DNA from: Clostridiales bacterium
GTDB lineage: Bacteria; Bacillota; Clostridia; Oscillospirales; CAG-272
Direction: 5' to 3'
Length of the DNA: 37,353 bases
Assembly (NCBI GenBank): GCA_022791685.1
Contig: JAAVZO010000006.1
Coordinates: 1-37,353 of the forward strand
This document shows positions 1-7,773 of the stretch, piece after piece (the stretch's first letter is position 1; every line of letters begins with the position of its first letter). The notes under the pieces were generated by a model, which searched no databases, had not been told where the DNA came from, and worked only from the letters and a program-made list of their open reading frames with translations. Made by a program: the position numbers and the translations under genes.

Positions 1-1955
1 ACAACGATATCCCATATAGCTGGGGTACCGCTGTAAACGTACAGATGATGGCATTCGGTAACATGGGCGAGACCTCTGGTACTGGCGTTGCGTTCACTCG
101 TGACCCTGCTACCGGTGAGAAGAAGCTCATGGGCGAATTCCTTATGAATGCACAGGGCGAGGACGTTGTTGCAGGCGTTCGTACTCCTATGCCTATCGCT
201 AAGATGGCTGAGATCATGCCTGAAGTTTACGAGCAGTTCAAGGGCATCTGCGCTAAGCTCGAAGACCACTACCGCGATATGCAGGATATGGAGTTCACCA
301 TCGAGGACAAGAAGCTTTACATGCTTCAGACTCGTAACGGTAAGAGAACCGCTAAGGCTGCTCTCAAGATCGCTTGCGACCTCGTTGATGAGGGAATGAT
401 CACCGATAAGGACGCTGTTCTTATGATCGACCCGAGAAACCTCGACACCCTTCTCCACCCGCAGTTCGACCCGAAGGCGCTCAAGGCTGCTACTCCTGTA
501 GCTAAGGCTCTTGCTGCATCGCCTGGAGCTGCTGCTGGTAAGGTAGTATTCACTGCTGAGGACGCTAAGGAGTGGAAGGCTCGCGGCGAGAAGGTAGTTC
601 TCGTTCGTCTCGAGACCTCGCCTGAGGATATCGAAGGTATGAAGGCTTCGCAGGGCATCCTGACCGTTCGCGGCGGTATGACCTCTCACGCAGCCGTTGT
701 TGCCCGCGGTATGGGTACCTGCTGCGTATCCGGCTGTTCGGCTATCAACATGGATGAAGATAACAAGAAGTTCGAGCTTGCAGGCAAGACCTACCACGAG
801 GGAGACTACATCTCCATCGACGGTTCGACCGGCTGCATTTACGACGGACTTATCCCGACCGTTGACGCTTCTATCGTTGGCGAGTTCGGCAGAATCATGT
901 CTTGGGCTGACAAGTACCGCAAGCTTCAGGTACGCACCAACGCCGACACTCCTCGCGACGCTAAGAAGGCACGTGAGCTTGGCGCTGAAGGTATCGGTCT
1001 TTGCCGTACTGAGCATATGTTCTTCGACGCTGACAGAATCGCTGCTATACGCGAGATGATCTGTGCAGACACCGTTGAGCAGAGAGAAAAGGCGCTCGAC
1101 AAGCTGCTTCCGATGCAGCAGGGCGACTTCGAGGCACTCTACGAAGCACTTGAGGGCTGCCCCGTAACTATCCGCTTCCTCGACCCGCCGCTTCACGAGT
1201 TCGTTCCTACTGAAGAGAAGGACATCGAGCTCCTCGCAAATGAAACCGGCAAGACCGTTGAGCAGGTCAAGGCTATTATCGCTGGTCTCCACGAGTTCAA
1301 CCCGATGATGGGTCACCGTGGCTGCCGTCTGGCTGTAACTTATCCGGAAATCGCTAAGATGCAGACTAAGGCTGTTATTCGTGCGGCTCTGAACGTTAAG
1401 AAGGCTCATGCTGATTGGGACATCGTTCCTGAAATCATGATTCCGCTGGTTGGCGAAATCAAGGAGCTTGCATACGTTAAGAGCGTAGTTGTTGAGACTG
1501 CTGACGCAGAGATCAAGGCTGCTGGCTCGGATATGCACTACAAGGTAGGCACCATGATCGAGATCCCGCGTGCTGCTATCACAGCTGATGAGATCGCTAA
1601 GGAAGCTGAGTTCTTCTCGTTTGGTACAAACGACCTCACTCAGATGACCTTCGGCTTCTCGCGTGACGACGCAGGCAAGTTCCTCGACGCTTACTACGAC
1701 AAGAAGATCTACGAGAACGATCCTTTTGCAAAGCTCGACCAGAATGGTGTTGGCAAGCTCGTCGCTCTCGCAGCAGACCTCGGACGCAAGACTCGCCCCG
1801 ATATCAAGCTTGGTATCTGCGGTGAGCACGGTGGTGACCCGTCTTCCGTTGAGTTCTGCCATAAGGTAGGTCTGACTTACGTTTCCTGCTCGCCGTTCCG
1901 TGTGCCGATCGCAAGACTGGCTGCTGCACAGGCTGCTCTCAAGGAAAGCAAATAA
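1..1955 (+). CDS. ppdK: Pyruvate, phosphate dikinase, C-terminal 650 residues (5' end outside window)
   Basis: Interconverts pyruvate, ATP and phosphate with PEP, AMP and diphosphate in the cytoplasm, the usual pyruvate/PEP link in anaerobic Clostridia. The reading frame is open from base 3, where it already encodes NDIPYSWGTAVNVQ, so the ATG pair at 45 is internal. About 225 of the family's usual ~875 residues are missing. What remains is the end of the nucleotide-binding domain (TSGTGVAFTRDP), the swivelling phosphohistidine domain with GGMTSHAAVVARGMG (catalytic His codon at 687-689), and the TIM-barrel PEP/pyruvate domain with GLCRTEHMFF, EIMIPLVGE, SFGTNDLTQ and the catalytic Cys in GICGEHGGDP. 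The frame is intact to TAA. Codon use is strongly biased, as expected for a highly expressed gene. A strong terminator follows, so it ends its transcription unit. Confidence 0.97.
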   Translation, partial: NDIPYSWGTAVNVQMMAFGNMGETSGTGVAFTRDPATGEKKLMGEFLMNAQGEDVVAGVRTPMPIAKMAEIMPEVYEQFKGICAKLEDHYRDMQDMEFTIEDKKLYMLQTRNGKRTAKAALKIACDLVDEGMITDKDAVLMIDPRNLDTLLHPQFDPKALKAATPVAKALAASPGAAAGKVVFTAEDAKEWKARGEKVVLVRLETSPEDIEGMKASQGILTVRGGMTSHAAVVARGMGTCCVSGCSAINMDEDNKKFELAGKTYHEGDYISIDGSTGCIYDGLIPTVDASIVGEFGRIMSWADKYRKLQVRTNADTPRDAKKARELGAEGIGLCRTEHMFFDADRIAAIREMICADTVEQREKALDKLLPMQQGDFEALYEALEGCPVTIRFLDPPLHEFVPTEEKDIELLANETGKTVEQVKAIIAGLHEFNPMMGHRGCRLAVTYPEIAKMQTKAVIRAALNVKKAHADWDIVPEIMIPLVGEIKELAYVKSVVVETADAEIKAAGSDMHYKVGTMIEIPRAAITADEIAKEAEFFSFGTNDLTQMTFGFSRDDAGKFLDAYYDKKIYENDPFAKLDQNGVGKLVALAADLGRKTRPDIKLGICGEHGGDPSSVEFCHKVGLTYVSCSPFRVPIARLAAAQAALKESK

Positions 1956-2000
1956 GTCAATAAACTTAAAATAACATTACATTTATTTGTAATGTAAAAC

Positions 2001-2037
2001 AAGCTCCCGAGATTGTATAAATCTCGGGAGCTTTTGT
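2001..2037 (+). terminator. Intrinsic terminator of ppdK
   Basis: A perfect 14-bp stem (2001-2014 with 2020-2033) and 5-nt loop (GTATA) is followed by a short T-rich stretch, 45 nt after the ppdK stop. Confidence 0.93.
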
Positions 2038-2042
2038 ATTAT

Positions 2043-2088
2043 AAAATAACAGAACGACTGAAAATTATCCAGTCATTCTGTTTTATTT
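2043..2088 (-). terminator. Intrinsic terminator of the minus-strand DeoR/MFS/hydrolase operon
   Basis: The arms 2050-2060 and 2070-2080 pair along the whole stem. One position is a G-U pair in the minus-strand RNA but a mismatch on the plus strand, so the hairpin suits minus-strand transcription. A T-rich run follows on the minus strand. It lies just after the stop at 2096. Confidence 0.8.
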
Positions 2089-2095
2089 TAGTAAA

Positions 2096-2866
2096 TTAAA
2101 GTAAAGAATGTCCGTCCCAATCGCCGTCGGGCTGTACATCGAGCAGCTTAGCAATTGTCGGCGCAATGTCGATGATATTCGCCTCGCCGAGCTCACCGGG
2201 CGCGATGTCTGCACCGTTGATGATAATCGGTATCGTCATATCCTCAGGCATATCGCTGCCGTGTCCGCGGTCGTGTCCGCCGTGGTCTGCGGTGATGATC
2301 GTAACATAATCCTCCGGCAGACGCTTCATCACATAGTCGATGCACTCGAAGCTCTGCTTCACAGCCGCAAGGTATTCGGGAGTCATCCATCCGGATTTGT
2401 GTCCCTGCTCATCGGTATATCCGAGATAGAGGAAGGTAAAGTCAGGCTGATTCTTCGTGATATAGTCTGCACAGCTTTCAGCGAGCTGCTTGTTAGACTC
2501 AGCATATCCTGCGACGTACTGCGAGATCATGTGCGAATATGCGATCATGCCTGGGCGGGTCAGGTCGCGCAGCTGCTCCCAGTTGTAGAACATCGCACTC
2601 TTCTTTCCTGCATGGTTGAATACTTCGCCCATTCCGTTTATCGGGCGTACCTGCGGAACGTAGGTATTCGTGAGGATTCCGTGACGCGACGGGTCGACGC
2701 TGTGGAAGAGCGACATATGGCACGGAAGCGTTACAGACGGCATTACAGTCTGCGCCGACATATTGCAGAGCGATTTTTTGCAAATTTCGGCCGGAAGCTC
2801 GCTGCCGCATTTGTCAAACGAATCCGGGCGCATTCCGTCAACAAGGATAAGAAGTACTTTTTTCAT
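2096..2866 (-). CDS. Alkaline-phosphatase-superfamily phosphodiesterase/nucleotide pyrophosphatase-like hydrolase
   Basis: A 256-residue metal-dependent phosphohydrolase of the type I phosphodiesterase/nucleotide pyrophosphatase (NPP) family. Visible metal and catalytic elements are D10 in LVDGMRPDSF, the probable Thr nucleophile T46 in SVTLPCH, D152/H156 in TDEQGHKSG, D194/H195 in TADHGGHDRGHG and a C-terminal DGHSL. No signal peptide is seen: the N-terminal MKKVLLILVDG is the first beta strand, so a cytoplasmic site is likely. It is the last gene of a minus-strand operon with an organophosphate-type MFS permease and a DeoR regulator, 41 nt after the permease. The context suggests that it attacks an imported phosphorylated compound. 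The substrate cannot be read from sequence; related enzymes also act on phosphonates and phosphodiesters. Confidence 0.88.
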   Translation of the reverse strand: MKKVLLILVDGMRPDSFDKCGSELPAEICKKSLCNMSAQTVMPSVTLPCHMSLFHSVDPSRHGILTNTYVPQVRPINGMGEVFNHAGKKSAMFYNWEQLRDLTRPGMIAYSHMISQYVAGYAESNKQLAESCADYITKNQPDFTFLYLGYTDEQGHKSGWMTPEYLAAVKQSFECIDYVMKRLPEDYVTIITADHGGHDRGHGSDMPEDMTIPIIINGADIAPGELGEANIIDIAPTIAKLLDVQPDGDWDGHSLL

Positions 2867-2907
2867 AATATATCATACCTTTCTATTCCCAATTTATGGG
2901 TTATTAT

Positions 2908-4173
2908 TTAATCAGCGTTCGAGCGCTTGAAGTTCGCCCAACGCTTGATACACAATGCACACACCAGTCCACCGAGCAGTGCGATGACTGCCCAGAAGCT
3001 GACCGTAGTTCCCCATCCAAAGTGCTCCGACAGAGCCGCAAAGCAGTAGCTCGAAATCGCACTTCCGACGTATGTAAAGGCGTTGACAATACCCGAAACA
3101 GTGGATATTTTGCCGTATTTGTTGAAGAATGACGGTATCCTCGATACGAGCATAAGATTGATACCGTGCATACATCCGGTGAGGATCGACATCATCAGCA
3201 CACTGAATCCGGCAACACCGATTCCCGAGCTATCACCGAAAGCGAATAGACGCAGCAAAACTGCCGAAACAGTACCAATTGCGAACAATACAAGTGAGCA
3301 AACAAGCTCGTTGTTCCATTTCTTTTGAAGCCAGCTCGCAACGTTGTAGCTGATCATAGAGAATATCGGGAGCGCAACTCCAGTCAGAATCGATATACGC
3401 GAGGACAGGTCGAACTTTTCAGATACGAATGTCGGCATCCAAGTAGTAACACCGTCGCGGAGTATGCCCTGCAATACGATCGCGGTGCAGACCATCGCGA
3501 GTATGATAACCGCTTCTCTGCCTAACGATCTCGTTCCATTATTCCCTTTAATTTCCTTTGATTTCTTCGTAAGTACCGTTGTAGAAAGATTAAGCTTTTT
3601 TGTTGAAACACCCCAGAGTGTTGTCATCAGTGCTCCACAGATCGCCGAAATGACAAATACAAGCTTCCATCCGCCAAGCATTATGTACAGCGGAGAGGTA
3701 AGGTATATTACAATTGTAGCAATCGAACTTCCGACTGACACCGAAACGCAGGCGCGGCTGTAGTCGCCAGAGGTGAGGTTTTCCGCCATCAATTTTACGA
3801 GCGGCGGCCAAAACATCGCCTGAAATATGCCGTTGACACCCCAGAGCAGCGTCATAGCTACAATATTTGAAAACAGCGGCATTGCGAGGTTACACACCGA
3901 TGTTGCGGCGAGTCCGAATATTATCAGCTTATGCGGCTTGATGTGGTCGCCAATAATACCGCTGATGACCTGACCAAGTCCGTATGTGAAGAATGCAACG
4001 GTACTCACAAGTCCAGCCGCCTTTTTAGTTATCATCAGCGACTCAGTAATTTCAAGTATTACCGCGCCATAGTTGATTCGAGTTATATAACTGGTAAAGT
4101 ATACCAATGTACAGAGAAGAATAAAGAATTTTGCCTCTCTGCCGCGCAGCTTTATATCATCATTTTGCAGCAT
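2908..4173 (-). CDS. MFS transporter, organophosphate:phosphate antiporter (GlpT/UhpT) type
   Basis: A 421-residue, 12-helix major facilitator permease. The N-terminal TRINYGAVI, the loop 2-3 motif SGIIGDHIKPHK and the OPA-like stretch NGIFQAMFWPPLVKLMAE resemble the glycerol-3-phosphate/hexose-phosphate antiporters. Hydrophobic helices run through the sequence with a hydrophilic central loop near residues 195-215. It starts 10 nt after the DeoR stop and is followed by the phosphodiesterase, so uptake of a phosphorylated metabolite followed by phosphate-ester hydrolysis is a reasonable inference. The actual substrate is unknown; other anion/sugar MFS substrates remain possible. Confidence 0.85.
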   Translation of the reverse strand: MLQNDDIKLRGREAKFFILLCTLVYFTSYITRINYGAVILEITESLMITKKAAGLVSTVAFFTYGLGQVISGIIGDHIKPHKLIIFGLAATSVCNLAMPLFSNIVAMTLLWGVNGIFQAMFWPPLVKLMAENLTSGDYSRACVSVSVGSSIATIVIYLTSPLYIMLGGWKLVFVISAICGALMTTLWGVSTKKLNLSTTVLTKKSKEIKGNNGTRSLGREAVIILAMVCTAIVLQGILRDGVTTWMPTFVSEKFDLSSRISILTGVALPIFSMISYNVASWLQKKWNNELVCSLVLFAIGTVSAVLLRLFAFGDSSGIGVAGFSVLMMSILTGCMHGINLMLVSRIPSFFNKYGKISTVSGIVNAFTYVGSAISSYCFAALSEHFGWGTTVSFWAVIALLGGLVCALCIKRWANFKRSNAD

Positions 4174-4183
4174 AATTTCACAC

Positions 4184-4951
4184 TCACGCCCTTATTAAAT
4201 TGACATTTTTTCTGATATATGACCGATATATCTCGTCATCAAGCGAGCTGTCGGTGATTATCGTATCGATATCATCAAGACCACAGAGACGTATCGGCGA
4301 CGCAGTCTCAAATTTCGTACTGTCGGCAAGAATTACCTTTCTGTCGCTTATCTTCATCATCGCCTTTTGAAGATTATAAAAATAGTCGATATTTATCGTA
4401 ATTCCGAATCGCTCGGATATCGACGACGGCGCGATGAATGACTTTGAAACGTGCAGCCGCGAGAGTGCCTCTTCAGTATAGAATCCACAGAATATACGCT
4501 CGGACGGCATATATATCCCGCCCGGAATTATCAACCGAAAGCCGCTTTTATCGCGCAGCATTTCGATTATATCGAGCGAAAATGTCACGATACTGAGCCG
4601 CTCGAAGCGTTCACGCAGCAGCATGGCAAGCTCATTTGTCGTACTTCCGGAATCTATCGCAATACTGTCATCCTCATGTATCAGCTCGAGTGCAGCCCGC
4701 GAAAGCTCGCATTTCAGCTCACGGTTTTCCTCAACTCGCTTATCAAGCGTATCGAACACCTTGCTTCCGTCCGAAACACTGATAGCGCCGCCATGGACAC
4801 GCCGCAGCATACCGTGCTTTTCGAGATATGCAAGGTCGCGGCGGATGGTCTCGACCGACACGCCGAACTGCTTCATAAGCTCAGAAACTGTAACCGAGCC
4901 ATGAGATTCAATCGACGAGATTATACTATTATAACGTTCATTTGCAAACAT
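4184..4951 (-). CDS. DeoR/GlpR-family transcriptional regulator
   Basis: A 255-residue sugar-phosphate-responsive repressor. The N-terminal winged helix carries the family signature SVSELMKQFGVSVETIRRDLAYLEKHGMLRRVHGGA (shown here in parts: SVETIRRDLAYLEKHG and LRRVHGGA). The C-terminal DeoRC sensor domain shows IAIDSGSTTNELA and the ILADSTKF motif typical of the phosphosugar-binding fold. It is the first gene of an operon with an OPA-type permease and a phosphohydrolase, and probably controls that operon and itself. Two direct CCACATA repeats flank the -10 box of its promoter and are candidate operators. The effector is likely a phosphorylated sugar or polyol, by family analogy. Confidence 0.92.
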   Translation of the reverse strand: MFANERYNSIISSIESHGSVTVSELMKQFGVSVETIRRDLAYLEKHGMLRRVHGGAISVSDGSKVFDTLDKRVEENRELKCELSRAALELIHEDDSIAIDSGSTTNELAMLLRERFERLSIVTFSLDIIEMLRDKSGFRLIIPGGIYMPSERIFCGFYTEEALSRLHVSKSFIAPSSISERFGITINIDYFYNLQKAMMKISDRKVILADSTKFETASPIRLCGLDDIDTIITDSSLDDEIYRSYIRKNVNLIRA

Positions 4952-4973
4952 ATCAAATCACTTCCTTATAAAT

Positions 4974-5009
4974 CCACATAAGTATACCACATATTTTACG
5001 CGTTGTCAA
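4974..5009 (-). promoter_or_regulatory. Promoter of deoR-like operon with flanking direct repeats
   Basis: On the minus strand TTGACA (5009-5004), a 17-nt spacer and TATACT (4986-4981) form a near-consensus promoter. The plus-strand sequence CCACATA occurs at 4974-4980 and 4987-4993, a 13-bp period bracketing the -10 box. Related TGTGG/TTTGTG motifs occur upstream at 5026-5052. These fit an autoregulatory operator, which is inferred. Confidence 0.75.
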
Positions 5010-5087
5010 TAGTTTTTTGAAAAATTGTGGTTTTATTTGTGATTATATGTGGAAATAAAAAATGCGCGCCGAATTTGCGCGTAGTAC

Positions 5088-5116
5088 TTGCAAAATATGA
5101 AGATATGTGATACAAT
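5088..5116 (+). promoter_or_regulatory. Promoter of the YbaK-like gene
   Basis: TTGCAA (5088-5093), a 17-nt spacer and TACAAT (5111-5116) lie 35 nt before the start codon. The more upstream ATG at 5107 overlaps the -10 box, which excludes it as a start. Confidence 0.75.
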
Positions 5117-5151
5117 ATATTATATTTATTTATGTCAGGAGATGTAAAAAT

Positions 5152-5622
5152 ATGTCAATAGAAAAAGTGCGCGTGTACTTTCGCGAGCTTGGAATAGAGG
5201 AGCGTGTGAAGGAGTTCGACGTGTCAAGCGCTACCGTTGAGCTCGCAGCTGAGGCGCTTCACTGCGAACCGTGCAGGATAGCGAAAACACTGTCGTTCAG
5301 TATAGGCGATATGGCAATATTGATAGTTGCCGCCGGAGATGTCAAAATCGACAACGCAAAATACAAGGCAAGATTCGGAACAAAAGCAAAAATGCTCACA
5401 CCAGATGAGGTAGTTAGCATGATCGGTCACGCTGTCGGCGGAGTTTGCCCGTTTGCGGTGAATGACGGCGTTTGTGTCTATCTCGACGAATCGCTAAAGC
5501 GCTTCGAGACCGTGTTCCCAGCCTGCGGAAGCAGCAATAGCGCCATTGAGCTTACTATACCAGAGCTCGAGCAATACTCCAAACCGGTTGATTGGGTGGA
5601 TGTCTGCAAATCCCGCGTTTGA
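5152..5622 (+). CDS. YbaK/EbsC-family aminoacyl-tRNA deacylase
   Basis: A 156-residue editing-domain protein of the YbaK/ProX superfamily, which hydrolyses mischarged tRNA such as Cys-tRNA(Pro). Family features seen are the substrate-binding Lys in CRIAKTLSF (the YbaK catalytic Lys region), ILIVAAGDVKIDNAKYK, the glycine-rich GHAVGGVCPFAV and a C-terminal IELTIPELEQYS. The start at 5152 is chosen because AGGAG lies 10 nt upstream and the promoter covers the alternative ATG at 5107. It is a single-gene unit, convergent with the next small gene. The exact tRNA specificity (YbaK, ProXp-ala or other) cannot be decided by eye. Confidence 0.9.
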   Translation: MSIEKVRVYFRELGIEERVKEFDVSSATVELAAEALHCEPCRIAKTLSFSIGDMAILIVAAGDVKIDNAKYKARFGTKAKMLTPDEVVSMIGHAVGGVCPFAVNDGVCVYLDESLKRFETVFPACGSSNSAIELTIPELEQYSKPVDWVDVCKSRV

Positions 5623-5626
5623 GCTT

Positions 5627-5662
5627 AAAAAGATAAGCCGAAAAGCATTAGCTTTTCGGCTT
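5627..5662 (-). terminator. Intrinsic terminator of the FeoB-associated gene, overlapping its coding end
   Basis: A perfect 12-bp stem (5635-5646 with 5651-5662) has a 4-nt loop. On the minus strand it is followed by ATCTTTTT. The stop codon at 5648-5650 lies in the loop, so the last codons form the ascending arm. It may also terminate the convergent YbaK-like transcript, although no T-run follows on the plus strand. Confidence 0.85.
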
Positions 5663-5830
5663 GCTGCTATGGCAGGATGAGCTCATCGGGCAGCTTCCAC
5701 AGCCACATCCGCAGCCTGACTTTCCCGCGCGCTTATCCTTCACCATCTTTATGACCACTGCTGCAACTATCACCGCTAAAACAGCACAAATGATTATCGT
5801 CGCGATATTATTCACTATCCATGTAAGCAT
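5648..5830 (-). CDS. FeoB-associated Cys-rich membrane protein
   Basis: A 60-residue protein with one N-terminal transmembrane helix (about residues 5-28, IVNNIATIIICAVLAVIVAA), a short basic segment (KMVKDKRAGK) and a Cys-rich tail with GCGCGCGSCPMSSSCH. This is the layout of the small FeoB-associated Cys-rich membrane proteins usually found next to feoAB and thought to assist ferrous iron uptake. AGGAGT lies just upstream of the ATG. Unusually, no feoA or feoB is adjacent: it is a single-gene unit between its own promoter and terminator. A DtxR-like inverted repeat in the promoter region suggests iron (or manganese) repression. The molecular role of this family is not well defined. Confidence 0.85.
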   Translation of the reverse strand: MLTWIVNNIATIIICAVLAVIVAAVVIKMVKDKRAGKSGCGCGCGSCPMSSSCHSSKPKS

Positions 5831-5851
5831 ATCAAATACTCCTTTGCATAA

Positions 5852-5906
5852 GTTAGCTTTAGCTAACCTATATTTATAGTTTACACCATTATCGGCAATT
5901 TGTCAA
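5852..5906 (-). promoter_or_regulatory. Promoter with DtxR/IdeR-like operator for the FeoB-associated gene
   Basis: On the minus strand TTGACA (5906-5901), a 17-nt spacer and TAAACT (5883-5878) are followed by an inverted repeat GTTAGCT-TT-AGCTAAC at 5852-5867. With flanks it reads AGGTTAGCTAAAGCTAACT, close to DtxR-type iron boxes. Its position just after the -10 box suits repression. The regulator assignment is inferred. Confidence 0.65.
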
Positions 5907-5977
5907 TAGCAAATTTAAAATTATAGTTTTTTCGTCACATATGATAAATAGCAAATCATTTATACAATATTATCATG

Positions 5978-6020
5978 TAAAAAACAACAGCAGTGATATT
6001 AAAATCACCGCTGTTGTTTT
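5978..6020 (-). terminator. Intrinsic terminator of the glycosidase-like gene
   Basis: A 17-bp stem (about 5981-5997 with 6004-6020) has one G-U pair in minus-strand RNA. It is followed on the minus strand by a six-T run, directly after the stop at 6025. Confidence 0.88.
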
Positions 6021-6024
6021 TATT

Positions 6025-7560
6025 TTACTCCGCGATACCAGCTGCATGAGCGCCGCCGAAGTCGCCGTTCATATCTGTAAAGCCGAACGAATACAGCTTA
6101 CCGTCAACATCAAAACGCAGTCTGAATGGTTTCCCTTCGAGTGAGGCGATATCAAAACTACCAAAATCAAGCCTTACGTTTGTACTGTCACCGCTGAATT
6201 CAAGCGATTCCGCTATCACTTCCCCGCTTTCACCTATAATAGCAACCTTGACGCGGCCGTCTATGTTCACGTGCAGCTCGCACTTGCTCGTAAACTCAAG
6301 TCGACGAGTAAGAATACTTCCACAGCCGTTCAGCGATACAAATCCGTCACGGCGCAGCTTTGCGATTCCAGTAGCTCCATTCATGTACATTCCGGTCTCC
6401 ATGTCATCGTCCGAGTACCAGCGTCCGAAACGCTCATCTCCGCCAAAACCGATATAATATATCCACAGCTCGTCACCGTGAATTATTGTAACACCGCCTA
6501 CCGACTGCACATATCCGCGGTCCCACGACCCCTTGCAAATCGACGAACCGATTATCGGCTCACGGCTCGGCCGCGAGAAATTATATCCATCGCGGCTGTA
6601 CATCGGAATCAGCTCGGTGATCTTCGGAACTCCGCGGTCACCACAGAAATTATTCTCCGGTCCGTAAAAAATCTCGAACATACCAAGCATTATACTCTCG
6701 TATCCGACCACGTCGACATTGTAAAGCTCCGGCTTGTGTCTGATATATGGATTCGGCAGGTCGAGTTCATCAGCTGAAAGCCACTTTGCCGCTTCATTCG
6801 GGTTCCAGTGAGCACCTTCGAACAGGTCATCGCACTCATGATATTGTCTCGAACGCGCCGACCATCCGCTGCGTATCGAATATACCCACTTGCGGCGGAA
6901 CGGATTATAGAATATTGTAGAGCGGTCGCCTACATTGGTTGTAAGTGTAAGGTTTTCCCAGTGAATCCCATCCGGTGAAGTTCCGATTATTCCTGGATAC
7001 GGAGGACCGCCGGGATTTCGCAGGTACATCTTATATCTGCGTGATTTGTCGAGGTCGTTATGATCGATCCAGAAGGTCGTAGAATCTGGCTTGAGATATT
7101 TAGGGTCGAAGTCTTTAATCGTACTGTTGCTGTCAAATGTCAATATTTTGTTAGTTCCGGGCTCGATATCAAGGTTCGGACGCTCCCAGTTGATACCATC
7201 ATGCGAAATCGCATAACAAATTTGTCCAAGCCATCCGGCTTCATACCACATCTTATAGATCCGCTCGTCCTCATCGAACCAAACCCCACCGGATTTCGGA
7301 CAGGCCGCCGGCATTTTCCCACGCTCCCACTCAGTCTCAGGTGAAAGTACAGGATTACCGTCAAACTTTTTCGCCTTGTGATATTCCGGCTCAAGGTCGG
7401 TCTCTTCAATAAGAAAGTCGTCAACAAACAGCTGCCGACCGACACTGACATTTATGACTTCCGGCGGGTTCTTCAAGTACGGCACATCATTAGGGCAAGA
7501 CGGCTTTGAAGCAAAGTCATCCGGCAATATTATGTTATTATATAACTTTTCCATGATCAC
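6025..7560 (-). CDS. Glycosidase-like beta-propeller protein (GH32/GH43-like fold), substrate unknown
   Basis: A protein of about 510 residues. Early motifs GRQLFVDDFLIEET, HKAKKFDGNPVLSPETEWE and IYKMWYEA are typical of a large group of putative glycosyl hydrolases with a five-bladed propeller (GH32-N-like annotation). Repeated blade-like segments follow (ISHDGINWERP, TSPDGIHWENL, YSRDGYNFSRP), then a C-terminal beta-sandwich-like region. No signal peptide is seen. The start is either GTG at 7560 or ATG at 7554, because GAGG at about 7572 fits both. It is divergent from an IclR regulator, KDPG aldolase and DgoK kinase, so a role in releasing or processing a sugar-acid-containing glycan is likely by context. 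Which bond it cleaves, and whether it is catalytic at all, cannot be told. Confidence 0.75.
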   Translation of the reverse strand: MIMEKLYNNIILPDDFASKPSCPNDVPYLKNPPEVINVSVGRQLFVDDFLIEETDLEPEYHKAKKFDGNPVLSPETEWERGKMPAACPKSGGVWFDEDERIYKMWYEAGWLGQICYAISHDGINWERPNLDIEPGTNKILTFDSNSTIKDFDPKYLKPDSTTFWIDHNDLDKSRRYKMYLRNPGGPPYPGIIGTSPDGIHWENLTLTTNVGDRSTIFYNPFRRKWVYSIRSGWSARSRQYHECDDLFEGAHWNPNEAAKWLSADELDLPNPYIRHKPELYNVDVVGYESIMLGMFEIFYGPENNFCGDRGVPKITELIPMYSRDGYNFSRPSREPIIGSSICKGSWDRGYVQSVGGVTIIHGDELWIYYIGFGGDERFGRWYSDDDMETGMYMNGATGIAKLRRDGFVSLNGCGSILTRRLEFTSKCELHVNIDGRVKVAIIGESGEVIAESLEFSGDSTNVRLDFGSFDIASLEGKPFRLRFDVDGKLYSFGFTDMNGDFGGAHAAGIAE

Positions 7561-7592
7561 ATTTTCCTCATATATTCAAATACTCATATAAA

Positions 7593-7660
7593 ATTCGCAA
7601 ATGCGAATAACGTTTTGTAATTTGCATTATAATAATATCATATACTCCGTGATTTGTCAA
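7593..7660 (-). promoter_or_regulatory. Promoter and palindrome upstream of the glycosidase-like gene
   Basis: On the minus strand TTGACA (7660-7655), a 17-nt spacer and TATTAT (7637-7632) form a promoter. Downstream, at 7593-7608, lies the palindrome ATTCGCA-AA-TGCGAAT, placed in the 5' untranslated region where a bound repressor could block transcription. It is a plausible site for the divergent IclR regulator (inferred). Confidence 0.65.
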
Positions 7661-7697
7661 TAGTTTTAATGATTTTTTCTGAAATACCGAAATTATA

Positions 7698-7752
7698 TTG
7701 ACATATATGACGAAACGTGGTATAATATTTATAAACATATTACGTATATACG
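7698..7752 (+). promoter_or_regulatory. Consensus promoter and palindrome upstream of iclR-like gene
   Basis: TTGACA (7698-7703), a 17-nt spacer and TATAAT (7721-7726) match the sigma-A consensus exactly. The perfect 10-bp palindrome CGTATATACG (7743-7752) sits between the expected transcription start and the Shine-Dalgarno sequence AGGAGG, a candidate autoregulatory operator. Confidence 0.8.
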
Positions 7753-7773
7753 AACAATTATAGGAGGATCACG

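Noticed and set aside
2108..2911. A 267-codon plus-strand frame opposite the phosphodiesterase gene
   Set aside because: The minus strand carries intact catalytic motifs; the plus frame is Arg/Val/Ile-rich shadow sequence.
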